The notes below the pieces were generated by a model that made no database searches, was not told the origin of the DNA, and saw nothing but the letters and a program-made list of their open reading frames with translations. A stretch of DNA of 15,237 nt from Spirochaetota bacterium (GTDB lineage Bacteria; Spirochaetota; B62-G9): NCBI GenBank assembly GCA_026990615.1, contig JALXDB010000348.1, positions 1 through 15,237 on the forward strand. Direction: 5' to 3'. The translations under genes and the position numbers were made by a program. This document shows, piece by piece, positions 7,637 to 14,485 of the stretch. The first letter of the stretch is position 1. Each line of letters opens with the position of its first letter.

Positions 7637-7680
7637 AAGCCGGTGGGTCCTGCCCAAATTGCCTGCCGGCTTAATTTTTT
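7637..7680 (+). terminator. Intrinsic terminator after the B12 module
   Basis: The arms AAGCCGG (7637-7643) and CCGGCTT (7666-7672) pair perfectly over 7 bp. A small inner hairpin, GGG/CCC with a TCCTG loop, lies at 7645-7655. AA and six Ts (7675-7680) follow. Orientation fits the plus-strand lipoprotein gene. The minus-strand side lacks a good U-tract, so it is probably one-directional, although it lies between convergent genes and its T-run overlaps the stop codon of the minus-strand gene. Confidence 0.75.
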
Positions 7681-7945
7681 ATATTCTCTGCCTGATTACG
7701 CTTTCGTACTCCGGAAAGTAGTTATTTATAACTTTCAGATTAAATCTTGACAGAATAGAGCTATTCGACTCCCTTTCAAGTAAAAACTCAAAGGATTTTT
7801 TTATCAGCTCTTCCTTTCCAATTTTACCTCCCGTTAGCCTTTGATAGTAGTCATCATCGAGGGTTACCTCATGAACGGTTTTTATTCCGTTAGACTCTAC
7901 CTCCACCTCAAAAAGGGATCCCGATTTTTCTTTTACGTTTATCAT
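7679..7945 (-). CDS. Small conserved protein of unknown function (88 aa)
   Basis: The start chosen is ATG 7945 (MINVKEKSG), because AAGGAGGAG lies five bases upstream. A TTG at 7963 would encode that ribosome site within the gene and is rejected. The product is 88 aa, soluble and acidic/basic mixed. The motif VTLDDDYYQRLTGGKIGKEEL (about 28-48) followed by SFEFLLERE and YFPEYE is a pattern I recognise from short hypothetical proteins spread through many bacterial phyla; no function is established. It is a minus-strand neighbour of the YbjQ-family gene, with 134 nt between their coding regions, so co-transcription is possible but not shown. Confidence 0.85.
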   Translation of the reverse strand: MINVKEKSGSLFEVEVESNGIKTVHEVTLDDDYYQRLTGGKIGKEELIKKSFEFLLERESNSSILSRFNLKVINNYFPEYESVIRQRI

Positions 7946-8079
7946 CTTCTCCTCCTTAAACAATCCTGCAATTTAAGATATATGCTATAAATCTTTTTTC
8001 AGATATCCGGATAAACCGGTAAAAAAATCTAAAAATAGAATATACCATACACAGGTTTTAATATTTCATCCCGTCAGGA

Positions 8080-8394
8080 TTAAGAGAGTTTAACTGCAGT
8101 TCCGTAAACCAGAATTTCACTCGCCCCCTGCATCAGGCTTGAAGTGTGGAATCTGACCCCTATAATGGCATCAGCATTCAGGTTTTCTGCCTGTTTTATC
8201 ATCCTATCCAGAGCATCCTTTCTCGATTGTTCCAGCAACTCCGTATAGGATGCAATCTCTCCTCCTATTAAATTCTTCAAAGCAGCAACTATATCCCTTC
8301 CTATATGCCTAGCTCTAACAACACTTCCCTCAACAATTCCTAGGTTCTCTTTTACCTTTCTTCCCGGGATATCAAAAGTGGTCGATAACAGCAT
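8080..8394 (-). CDS. YbjQ / UPF0145 family protein
   Basis: The product is 104 aa, the usual family length, soluble and without a signal. Family landmarks are the N-terminal STTFDIPGRKV, the central GLVEG-like GIVEGSVVRARHIGRDIVA, the LLEQSRKDALDRM helix, then NADAIIGVRFHTSS and the C-terminal VYGTAVKL. Members form a pentameric beta-barrel-like assembly and are often labelled heavy-metal binding; this function is poorly tested, and no Cys is present here. The start is ATG at 8394 with a strong GAGGAGGAG six bases upstream. It is divergent from exonuclease III. Confidence 0.93.
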   Translation of the reverse strand: MLLSTTFDIPGRKVKENLGIVEGSVVRARHIGRDIVAALKNLIGGEIASYTELLEQSRKDALDRMIKQAENLNADAIIGVRFHTSSLMQGASEILVYGTAVKLS

Positions 8395-8420
8395 AAATAT
8401 CTCCTCCTCAAATAATTCAA

Positions 8421-8449
8421 TTGATTCTGCCGATAATTAATTATAAAAT
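8421..8449 (+). promoter_or_regulatory. Predicted sigma70-type promoter for exonuclease III / MCE operon
   Basis: TTGATT (8421-8426) and TAAAAT (8444-8449) are 17 bases apart, matching the consensus at four and five of six positions. Transcription would start near 8456, about 35 nt before the ATG at 8491. The stretch is AT-rich, so chance matches are possible. Confidence 0.45.
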
Positions 8450-8490
8450 ATCTCTAAACTTCTATTTTAATCTAATAATGGATTAAGTAT

Positions 8491-9279
8491 ATGAAAATAT
8501 GTACTTTTAATGTCAATTCGATAAGGACAAGAAAAGATCTGATTATAAAGTGGATAGATGAAAAGGTTCCCGATATTGACATATTCTGCTTCCAGGAGAT
8601 AAAGGTTGTTGATAAGGATTTTCCTTCCGAAGATTTTACTTTGACAGGATTTAAATGCTATACATACGGCCAGAAAAGCTACAATGGAGTGGCAATATGC
8701 TCCCGAGTTCCCCTGGACAATGTGCAGAGGGGGTTTGACAACGAGAAATGGGATGCAGAAAAGAGAATTATTTTTGGCAGAACAGACGATCTATGGATTA
8801 TCAATGTTTATGCGCCACGCGGCGGGGAGAGGGGAACCGATAAATTCTACTATAAACTGGAATGGTACAAATATTTCAAGGAGTTTCTATCTGCAAAGTT
8901 CACCCCGGATGATAAAATTATTATTGTGGGGGATATGAACGTAGCAAGGGATGATATAGATGTTTTTGATCCCGAGATTATGAAAGACCATATATGTACT
9001 ATGCCAGAAGAAAGGGATGCGTTTGAGGATTTTCTGGACTGGGGTCTTGTAGATACATACAGGCATCTATATCCGGACAAACAGCAGTTTACCTGGTGGG
9101 ATTATATAGGTGGAGCAATATGGAAAAATGAGGGAATGAGATTGGACTATATTCTCTGCACAAAACCTCTGTTGAACAATCTCAAAGACGTATACGTTGA
9201 TCTATGGCCAAGGAGGAGAAGAACACCCAAGCCATCCGACCATGCTCCATTAATAGCAGATTTTAACTTCAGCACTTAA
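8491..9279 (+). CDS. xth: Exodeoxyribonuclease III (AP endonuclease, xthA family)
   Basis: A base-excision-repair enzyme: it cleaves DNA 5' of abasic sites and degrades 3' ends. The 262-aa product spans the full EEP fold. Catalytic and metal residues in order are Asn7 (FNVNSIR), Glu36 (QEIK), Tyr107 (NVYAPRG), Asp148 and Asn150 (GDMNVA), Asp219 (RLDYIL), and Asp250/His251 (SDHAPL). The HLYPDKQQFTWWDY stretch matches the family's substrate-binding loop. No strong Shine-Dalgarno site precedes ATG 8491, only a weak GGA. A promoter is predicted at 8421-8449. The MCE permease starts 23 nt after its stop, so transcripts may run into the lipid transport genes. Confidence 0.96.
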   Translation: MKICTFNVNSIRTRKDLIIKWIDEKVPDIDIFCFQEIKVVDKDFPSEDFTLTGFKCYTYGQKSYNGVAICSRVPLDNVQRGFDNEKWDAEKRIIFGRTDDLWIINVYAPRGGERGTDKFYYKLEWYKYFKEFLSAKFTPDDKIIIVGDMNVARDDIDVFDPEIMKDHICTMPEERDAFEDFLDWGLVDTYRHLYPDKQQFTWWDYIGGAIWKNEGMRLDYILCTKPLLNNLKDVYVDLWPRRRRTPKPSDHAPLIADFNFST

Positions 9280-9302
9280 AAGAAAATAATACAAGGGATA
9301 TC

Positions 9303-10091
9303 ATGGGAAACTTCTTTGGAAAAATTGGCAACTGGTTTTTAAACAAGATTGGTTCCTTTCTGGATATATGTGCATATACATTTTTGATAATCAAAACTGT
9401 CTTTCAAAAAAGGACAGGTCCAAAGAAATCACAGCGGTTAGTACTCCTTAAACAGATACTGTTCACCGGAGTCGATGCACTTCCAGTTATTGCTCTGGTT
9501 GCCCTTGCAATAGGCGCCACATCAATCATTCAGAGTTTCTCAACTCTTACTAAAATTGGAGGAGAATCCTTTATCGGCAAAATCCTTATAACTGTAATAA
9601 TAAGGGAGCTCGGTCCTATACTAACGGGCTTTATAGTAATCAGCAGATCCGGAACTGCTATAACAACCGAGATAGGTAATATGATGGTCTCCCATGAGAT
9701 GGAGGCTCTTGAATCAATGGGTATAGACCCTATAAGATACATAGTAATCCCGAGAATTCTGGGGGTCACTATTTCTCTGGTCAGTCTGAATATTTACTTT
9801 GACATTCTTGCAATCCTCGGTGGATTTTTTGTGTCAAAGATGATAATTGTTACAAGCCTGGGGATATTCCTTGAAAAAATGATCAAGGCTATGATCCTGT
9901 CCGATCTAACAATAAGTCTTCTAAAAGGGGTTATTTTCGGAATACTGATCTCAATAATATGTACATTTTTTGGATTCTCGGTAAAACTTTCAACAACTGA
10001 AGTGCCCCAGATGACAACCAGAGCTGTTGTAAACTCGATAATGATGCTGTTTTTAGCAGACGGTATAGTAACTTTTATATACTATATGTAA
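9303..10091 (+). CDS. mlaE: MCE/Mla-type ABC transporter permease (MlaE family)
   Basis: The product is 262 aa, an inner-membrane permease with about five to six hydrophobic segments (near 55-80, 93-110, 150-180, 205-225 and 240-260). The family signature is intact: RELGPILTGFIVISRSGTA (about 101-119), then TEIGNM and EALESMGIDPIRYIVIPRI (about 133-151), the part that touches the ATPase. With the ATPase and MCE protein that follow, it should move phospholipids or other lipids between the inner membrane and the periplasm. AAGGG five bases before ATG 9303 is a good ribosome site. A 113-nt gap separates it from the ATPase. Confidence 0.95.
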   Translation: MGNFFGKIGNWFLNKIGSFLDICAYTFLIIKTVFQKRTGPKKSQRLVLLKQILFTGVDALPVIALVALAIGATSIIQSFSTLTKIGGESFIGKILITVIIRELGPILTGFIVISRSGTAITTEIGNMMVSHEMEALESMGIDPIRYIVIPRILGVTISLVSLNIYFDILAILGGFFVSKMIIVTSLGIFLEKMIKAMILSDLTISLLKGVIFGILISIICTFFGFSVKLSTTEVPQMTTRAVVNSIMMLFLADGIVTFIYYM

Positions 10092-10114
10092 TAAAACAAA
10101 TTATTTTTTAAATC

Positions 10115-10145
10115 AAAGGGATTCGATCCTTTTGTGGCAATTTTT
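10115..10145 (+). terminator. Weak hairpin in the mlaE-mlaF gap (possible attenuator)
   Basis: AAAGGGAT (10115-10122) pairs with ATCCTTTT (10126-10133), with one G-T pair and a 3-nt loop. A run of five Ts follows only after seven further bases (10141-10145), so termination would be inefficient at best. A TATAAT at 10161-10166 without a clear -35 could give the downstream ATPase its own weak promoter. The stretch holds no gene. Confidence 0.25.
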
Positions 10146-10204
10146 ATGATCCATATATTATATAATAAACTTAACTCTAATTTCCAACCGGAGGAAACCA
10201 AAGT

Positions 10205-11011
10205 TTGCAGGATTCAAGTAATTTTTCGGATACTGTTATAGAAACAGTTGACATATCAAAGGAGTACGACGGACAGAAAGTACTGGATTCAATAAGTATA
10301 AAAATACCGAGGGGAAAACTTATTGCCATAACAGGAGTTTCCGGCTGCGGGAAAAGCACACTCATCAAAATTATTGCAGGATTAAGCTATCCGGATAGCG
10401 GATCGGTAATTATAGACGGAATAGACATATTTAAGATTACAAGGTCCAGGCTTTTTCAGATGAGAAAAGAGTTCGGGTTTGTCTTTCAGGACGCTGCATT
10501 GATCAGTAATCTATCCATATTTGAAAATGTAGCTCTTCCTCTAAGATACCACCTCGACCTAAAAGACGAGGAGATAGAGTCTAAAGTTAATTCTGCTCTG
10601 GAAAACTTCGGCCTTTTGCATCTGAAAAACTACCTGCCCGCCCAGCTTTCGATGGGGCAAAGAAAACTCGTAAGTTTCGCAAGAGCCCTGATAATGAATC
10701 CAAAAATACTCTTTTTAGATGAACCTGTTTCCGGTATTGATGCCATTGCAAGACAAAAAATGATAGATATGATTCTCCCCCTGAGGGACGATCCAAATAT
10801 AACAATACTGATGGTTAGCCATAATCTTGACTTTATCAAACAATCTGCTGACTATATAGCTCTTCTTCATCAATCTAAACTGTTTGCCTACGGCACAAGA
10901 AACGAGATAATTAAAACAAGAGATCCGATAATAAATAAAATACTGTCGATAATAGTTGATGAAGAAGCCCTGATAGCAGAGGAAGTACTGGGCATACTGA
11001 CAGGCGAATGA
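10205..11011 (+). CDS. mlaF: MCE/Mla-type ABC transporter ATP-binding protein (MlaF family)
   Basis: A 268-aa cytoplasmic ATPase that powers the MlaE-like permease. All ABC motifs are visible: Walker A GVSGCGKST at 44-52, Q-loop Gln95 (VFQDAALI), signature LSMGQRKL at 148-155, Walker B ILFLDEP at 168-174, and switch His206 (VSHNLDF). The signature has Met in place of the first Gly of LSGGQ, a tolerable variation. The start is TTG at 10205, with CGGAGG ten bases upstream; no ATG is suitably placed. The gene stops 19 nt before the MCE protein, so these two are tightly linked. Confidence 0.96.
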   Translation: MQDSSNFSDTVIETVDISKEYDGQKVLDSISIKIPRGKLIAITGVSGCGKSTLIKIIAGLSYPDSGSVIIDGIDIFKITRSRLFQMRKEFGFVFQDAALISNLSIFENVALPLRYHLDLKDEEIESKVNSALENFGLLHLKNYLPAQLSMGQRKLVSFARALIMNPKILFLDEPVSGIDAIARQKMIDMILPLRDDPNITILMVSHNLDFIKQSADYIALLHQSKLFAYGTRNEIIKTRDPIINKILSIIVDEEALIAEEVLGILTGE

Positions 11012-11030
11012 TTTTAACAGGGATAAGAAA

Positions 11031-11975
11031 ATGTCATTTAAATTTACACATCTTGAAAAGATTGTAGGAATCTTCATTACAATAGTGATTGTTGTAATAC
11101 TTACAGTTGTAATCTTAATAGGGAAAGAGCGTAGATGGTTTGAAAAACATTACTACTTTACTACAAAATTTCAGACCGGCGAAGGATTATCGCCGGGTAT
11201 GCAGGTAACTATTAAGGGTATCCAGATAGGAGAGGTAAAAACCGTTTATCTCAACGAGGATAACTGGATTGAAGTAAAGTTCTCTGTGTTCAGAGAGTAC
11301 ACACCCAGAATCAGAAAGGACAGCGTTGCGAGGATCAAATCTCCACTTCTTGGGAGTAAAGTCATAGAAATAATCCCGGGCAATAAAGATATGCCTGTCC
11401 TTGCAAACGGTTCATTCATCTGGTCTACAGATACAGAACAGGGAAAAGTTATTATGGCTGAAAAAGAAAAAACTGAGACACCGGATAAAATCACAAGAAT
11501 ATTAAACAATGTGGAAAAGCTTACCTATAACCTGTCATCAGAAAAAGGCTCACTTAACCAGACCCTTGTGAAAATCAAAGATTTCTTTGATATGTTAAGC
11601 GCCGAACAGGGTTATCTTAACAAGACTTTAGCATCTCTTGAAGGTATAGTCTCATCAATTCAGGAGGATAAAGGCAGTATTGGAAAAATCCTGAACGATA
11701 ACTACGAACTTTACAATGAAATAGTCTCAATGTTAAAAAAACTCAATGAAACAGTAGAAAATTTTAAAGAACTATCCAAATCTCTATCCGAATCGTCACC
11801 CGAGATAAAAGCTGCAATAGAAAAAAGCAACCAGACAATGGATGAAGCGATAGGACTGATGAAAACATTGAAGGAAAATGTTTTTATAAAGGGATTTTCA
11901 TCGTATAAAGAACAGAAGGCTCCACCAATAGAAGGAATAGAAAGGGAAAGTGAATACACCGGAAAAGGGCAGTAA
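11031..11975 (+). CDS. mlaD: MCE domain lipid-transport protein (MlaD family)
   Basis: A 314-aa periplasmic protein anchored by one helix (about 10-31). The MCE domain lies at about 39-117, with GLSPGMQVTIKGIQIGEV (52-69) and the IKSPLLGSKVIEIIPG end (102-117). A long helical tail follows (about 150-285). Three copies of a motif, EKGSLNQTL, EQGYLNKTL and DKGSIGKIL, start at residues 171, 192 and 213, exactly 21 residues apart. MCE proteins form hexameric rings that pass lipids across the periplasm; the tail may extend a tunnel or coiled-coil needle, as in longer MCE proteins (inference). The ATG has AGGGA seven bases upstream. The next gene starts 4 nt after its stop. Confidence 0.95.
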   Translation: MSFKFTHLEKIVGIFITIVIVVILTVVILIGKERRWFEKHYYFTTKFQTGEGLSPGMQVTIKGIQIGEVKTVYLNEDNWIEVKFSVFREYTPRIRKDSVARIKSPLLGSKVIEIIPGNKDMPVLANGSFIWSTDTEQGKVIMAEKEKTETPDKITRILNNVEKLTYNLSSEKGSLNQTLVKIKDFFDMLSAEQGYLNKTLASLEGIVSSIQEDKGSIGKILNDNYELYNEIVSMLKKLNETVENFKELSKSLSESSPEIKAAIEKSNQTMDEAIGLMKTLKENVFIKGFSSYKEQKAPPIEGIERESEYTGKGQ

Positions 11976-11979
11976 TGAT

Positions 11980-12915
11980 ATGAAAAAAATACCAGTTTAC
12001 CTGATGTTAATTATATCCGCTGTTTTCATTATTTCATGTGCAACCGATAAGCCGGTGGTGGATATAAAGAAGAGTGCAGCTGATTACAGAGAAATGGCCA
12101 ATCACTTTTATAATATTGGTGATATCAATAGGGCAGTACTTTACTTTAAAAAAGCACTGGAAGAGGACCAGAAAGTTGCAAACTTCTCCGGTATTGCTAT
12201 GGACCTGAACAATATTGCCAGGTGCTATATATCCAGTGGAGATAACAAAAACGCAGAAAAACTTGCAAACGAGGCGTATAGCATAAATAAAAGAATTAAA
12301 TCTCTATCCGGATTGGGAGATTCTTATCTTCTGTTTGGATTGATATCACTTAAAAACGACAAATATGATGAAGCTGAAGAATATTACATAAAATCTCTTG
12401 AAATGTACAGAAAGGCCAAAGACAAAAAAGGGGAATCCCTGGCCCTCGGTAACCTCGGGTCCCTTTACATTAAAACTGGTAAATACAAAAAGGCTCAAAA
12501 ATATATAGAGGATTCCATCTCGATCCAGAAAAAATTAAAAGACCACACGGGACTTGCCGCTTCGTACAGCAATCTTGCCTTTCTTGCCGAGATTAAAGGC
12601 GACGATAAAAAGGTAATAGATTACTACACTCTTGCTCTAAAGGAAGATCAGTTTGTCGAGAACAGCATAGGTATATCCACCGATCTTGCAAACCTGGCAG
12701 CATTTTACAAAAAGAAAGGCAATTATGAAGATGCCCTGTTTTACTATAAAAGAGCCCTCGAGGTTAACAGGAGTATAGGAATTATCCAGAGAGAGATAAG
12801 CGACCTCAACAACATAGTTGAGATCCTTAAAGTTCTCGGAAAAACTGAAGAAATGGAAATATACCGCAAAGCTCTGGATGAGCTAAAAAGCGCCTATATC
12901 CAGAAAACTGAATAG
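11980..12915 (+). CDS. TPR-repeat lipoprotein encoded in the MCE operon
   Basis: The product is 311 aa from ATG 11980, with a lipoprotein signal MKKIPVYLMLIISAVF and lipobox IISC (Cys20). A GTG at 11950 would overlap mlaD and place polar residues before the signal, so it is rejected; GGAAAAGGG upstream of 11980 serves as ribosome site. The mature protein is almost all TPR helices. Equivalent LNNIA-like positions recur every 40 residues: LNNIA, LGNLG, SNLAF, ANLAA and NNIVE centred near 78, 158, 198, 238 and 278 (with a less regular copy between the first two). This 40-residue period resembles kinesin-light-chain-type TPRs. It follows mlaD by 4 nt, so it probably belongs to the same envelope machine, perhaps as a docking partner in the periplasm or outer membrane. 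No cargo is known. Confidence 0.9.
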   Translation: MKKIPVYLMLIISAVFIISCATDKPVVDIKKSAADYREMANHFYNIGDINRAVLYFKKALEEDQKVANFSGIAMDLNNIARCYISSGDNKNAEKLANEAYSINKRIKSLSGLGDSYLLFGLISLKNDKYDEAEEYYIKSLEMYRKAKDKKGESLALGNLGSLYIKTGKYKKAQKYIEDSISIQKKLKDHTGLAASYSNLAFLAEIKGDDKKVIDYYTLALKEDQFVENSIGISTDLANLAAFYKKKGNYEDALFYYKRALEVNRSIGIIQREISDLNNIVEILKVLGKTEEMEIYRKALDELKSAYIQKTE

Positions 12916-13210
12916 CTACTTCAAGTATGATTAAATAATTTCCCTATTTATGGCCCATCCAGCCTTGTCACTAATGACCTGTTTATTTCAAAAGCTTTGA
13001 TCATATATTAAAACTATTTAAAATTATTAATAATCTTTGAAAACTTTTTAAATCTCCGGGCTAAAAGGGAGTTGGTTTTACCTCTATCGGAATAAATAAC
13101 CAAACTCGAATTAAAGGTTTGCAACCTCTGAATAAAACAAAAATTCTAACTTTCTCTGAATTAAGTGAAAGATTAACGTAATTCTCTGCCATTGAGATCG
13201 TTGGACCAAC
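12916..13210. other. Intergenic region between convergent genes
   Basis: 295 nt separate the TPR lipoprotein from the ferritin/VIT gene. There is no intrinsic terminator with a clear U-tract for the plus strand. A small hairpin, AGGTT/AACCT (13115-13127), precedes TTTAATT on the minus strand and could weakly end the ferritin/VIT transcript. GAGTTGG near 13069-13075 is complementary to CCAACTC near 13205-13211. A 43-codon minus-strand frame (13192-13061) has no ribosome site. I see no RNA gene or mobile-element remnant. Confidence 0.6.
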
Positions 13211-14107
13211 TCAAACCTCTACATTAAAAGCAACCCTTACAATAACCCCAACACCGAAAGAAAGAATCGCTACCCCCATGCTGAGAAACAGCATCTCAAA
13301 AAATCTGGTGCTGAAGGTGAGGTTTTTGGCAACCGATATATAGTAGTTAAAAAAGAATATTATAAAAATTGCTATCGCCACAGCCACAATTAGGCAGACC
13401 AGATAGTTATTGAATATCATATACGGAAGAATTAGCATTAGCACAGTAATTATATAGGCAATACCTGTATAAACAGAGGCTTTAACAGGACTTTTAGCCT
13501 TCTCATCCACTGCATCGGCATTCTCTGCCTTGGTCGAAAGGTACTCCGAAGCAGCCATAGAGAATGATGCGGCAATTCCGGTGATAAATGCCGTTATGGC
13601 TATCAATTTTGTCTTTTGAAGAGCAAAACTTAAGCCTGCTAAAGCCCCCGTTAACTCAACAAGAGCATCATTCAAACCCAGCACAACAGAACCCATGTAG
13701 TTAAGCTTTTCCTCGTCCAGCATACCGAGAAGCTCTTCTTCATGCCTGTCTTCATCAGCGATAATATCCTCAATTTCTGGCAAATACCTGGCAATTTCTT
13801 TATACCTATCCTGGGCCGATTTCTCGCCGTTCTCCATCAATTTCAAACCGAAGGTAATTCCAAACACCCTTGATATTAAAGAGTATACAAATATCTTGAA
13901 CTTCGAAGCTTTAATATTCACTCCTGTAATATTCTTCCAGCGTTTATAATGGGTGAACTCATCCTTTGCTATCTGTTTCAATACCTCCCTATTTTTACCT
14001 GACTCAATCTTAGAAATCCTCGAATAAACGCCGAACTCGGTTATTTCATTTTTTTGGGCTTCTAATATACTCTGCCTTATATGGGCCGGTAATTCGGAAA
14101 ATTTCAT
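13211..14107 (-). CDS. Ferritin-like (rubrerythrin-type) domain fused to a VIT1/CCC1 iron-manganese transporter
   Basis: The product is 298 aa from ATG 14107. GGAAG five to six bases upstream fixes this start over an ATG twelve bases earlier, which lacks a ribosome site. The N-terminal half (about 1-125) is a ferritin-like helical bundle: Glu21/24 in NEITEF, Glu50-x-x-His53 in AKDEFTHY, and Glu119-x-x-His122 in ADEDRHEEE, the expected iron ligands. The C-terminal half is a VIT1/CCC1 membrane domain with about five helices, signature GLNDALVELTGALAGL (about 144-159) and SMAASEYLS (about 183-191). Such MbfA-like fusions export iron or manganese, with the ferritin-like part sensing or feeding the metal. 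The product is an inner-membrane protein. The gene lies about 78 nt downstream of the P-II-like gene; its own promoter is unclear. Confidence 0.93.
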   Translation of the reverse strand: MKFSELPAHIRQSILEAQKNEITEFGVYSRISKIESGKNREVLKQIAKDEFTHYKRWKNITGVNIKASKFKIFVYSLISRVFGITFGLKLMENGEKSAQDRYKEIARYLPEIEDIIADEDRHEEELLGMLDEEKLNYMGSVVLGLNDALVELTGALAGLSFALQKTKLIAITAFITGIAASFSMAASEYLSTKAENADAVDEKAKSPVKASVYTGIAYIITVLMLILPYMIFNNYLVCLIVAVAIAIFIIFFFNYYISVAKNLTFSTRFFEMLFLSMGVAILSFGVGVIVRVAFNVEV

Positions 14108-14185
14108 ACTCGCTTCCATATTGGTATTTGATTTTGAAGCTATACAGATAAAAGATTAATAAAATATACAGAATATTTCAACTGT

Positions 14186-14485
14186 CTAAAATATTTCAAT
14201 TACGGGTAGTATAAAAACCTTCAATCCAACAGCTGGAAATTTTTCTCTAATTCCATTAATTCCATCTCTGAGAAGGTCTCTTGTCTCTTCATCTATAACA
14301 GCCATAACCACATTATTCAGCCCTGGCCAAACATGATCGCCGAAGTTAGGCCCTTTAGTACCGACACCCGTAACATCTGTCCACCTGGTAAAATACTTGA
14401 TATTTGATTCCTTCAGGAGATCCCGAATCTCCTCATCAATAGCCCTGTTGTATACAATTACAGCCATCACCCTGTTATTATCCAT
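14186..14485 (-). CDS. PG0541-type, P-II-like transporter-associated protein
   Basis: A 99-aa cytoplasmic protein with a P-II/CutA-like ferredoxin fold pattern: MAVIVYNRAIDEEIRDLL, then the family's hallmark DVTGVGTKGPNFGDHVWPG (about 38-56), then VVMAVIDEETRDLL and a final beta strand (VFILPVIEIF). The family is called transporter-associated because its genes sit beside RND efflux genes. By analogy with P-II it may bind a nucleotide or metal and regulate the transporter; this is not proven. The ATG at 14485 overlaps the RND stop codon by 8 nt (ATGGATAA), so translation is coupled. The GGGAA and GAGGG upstream serve as ribosome sites. Confidence 0.88.
   Translation of the reverse strand: MDNNRVMAVIVYNRAIDEEIRDLLKESNIKYFTRWTDVTGVGTKGPNFGDHVWPGLNNVVMAVIDEETRDLLRDGINGIREKFPAVGLKVFILPVIEIF

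Noticed and set aside
13061..13192. A 43-codon minus-strand frame in the intergenic region (MAENYVNLSLNSEK...)
   Set aside because: No ribosome site, no recognisable motif, and such a length occurs by chance in an AT-rich intergenic stretch.
12916..13210. Search for a CRISPR array, tRNA, insertion sequence or attachment site across the window
   Set aside because: No regular direct repeats, tRNA-like cloverleaf, transposase or integrase was seen anywhere; the window looks like ordinary chromosome.
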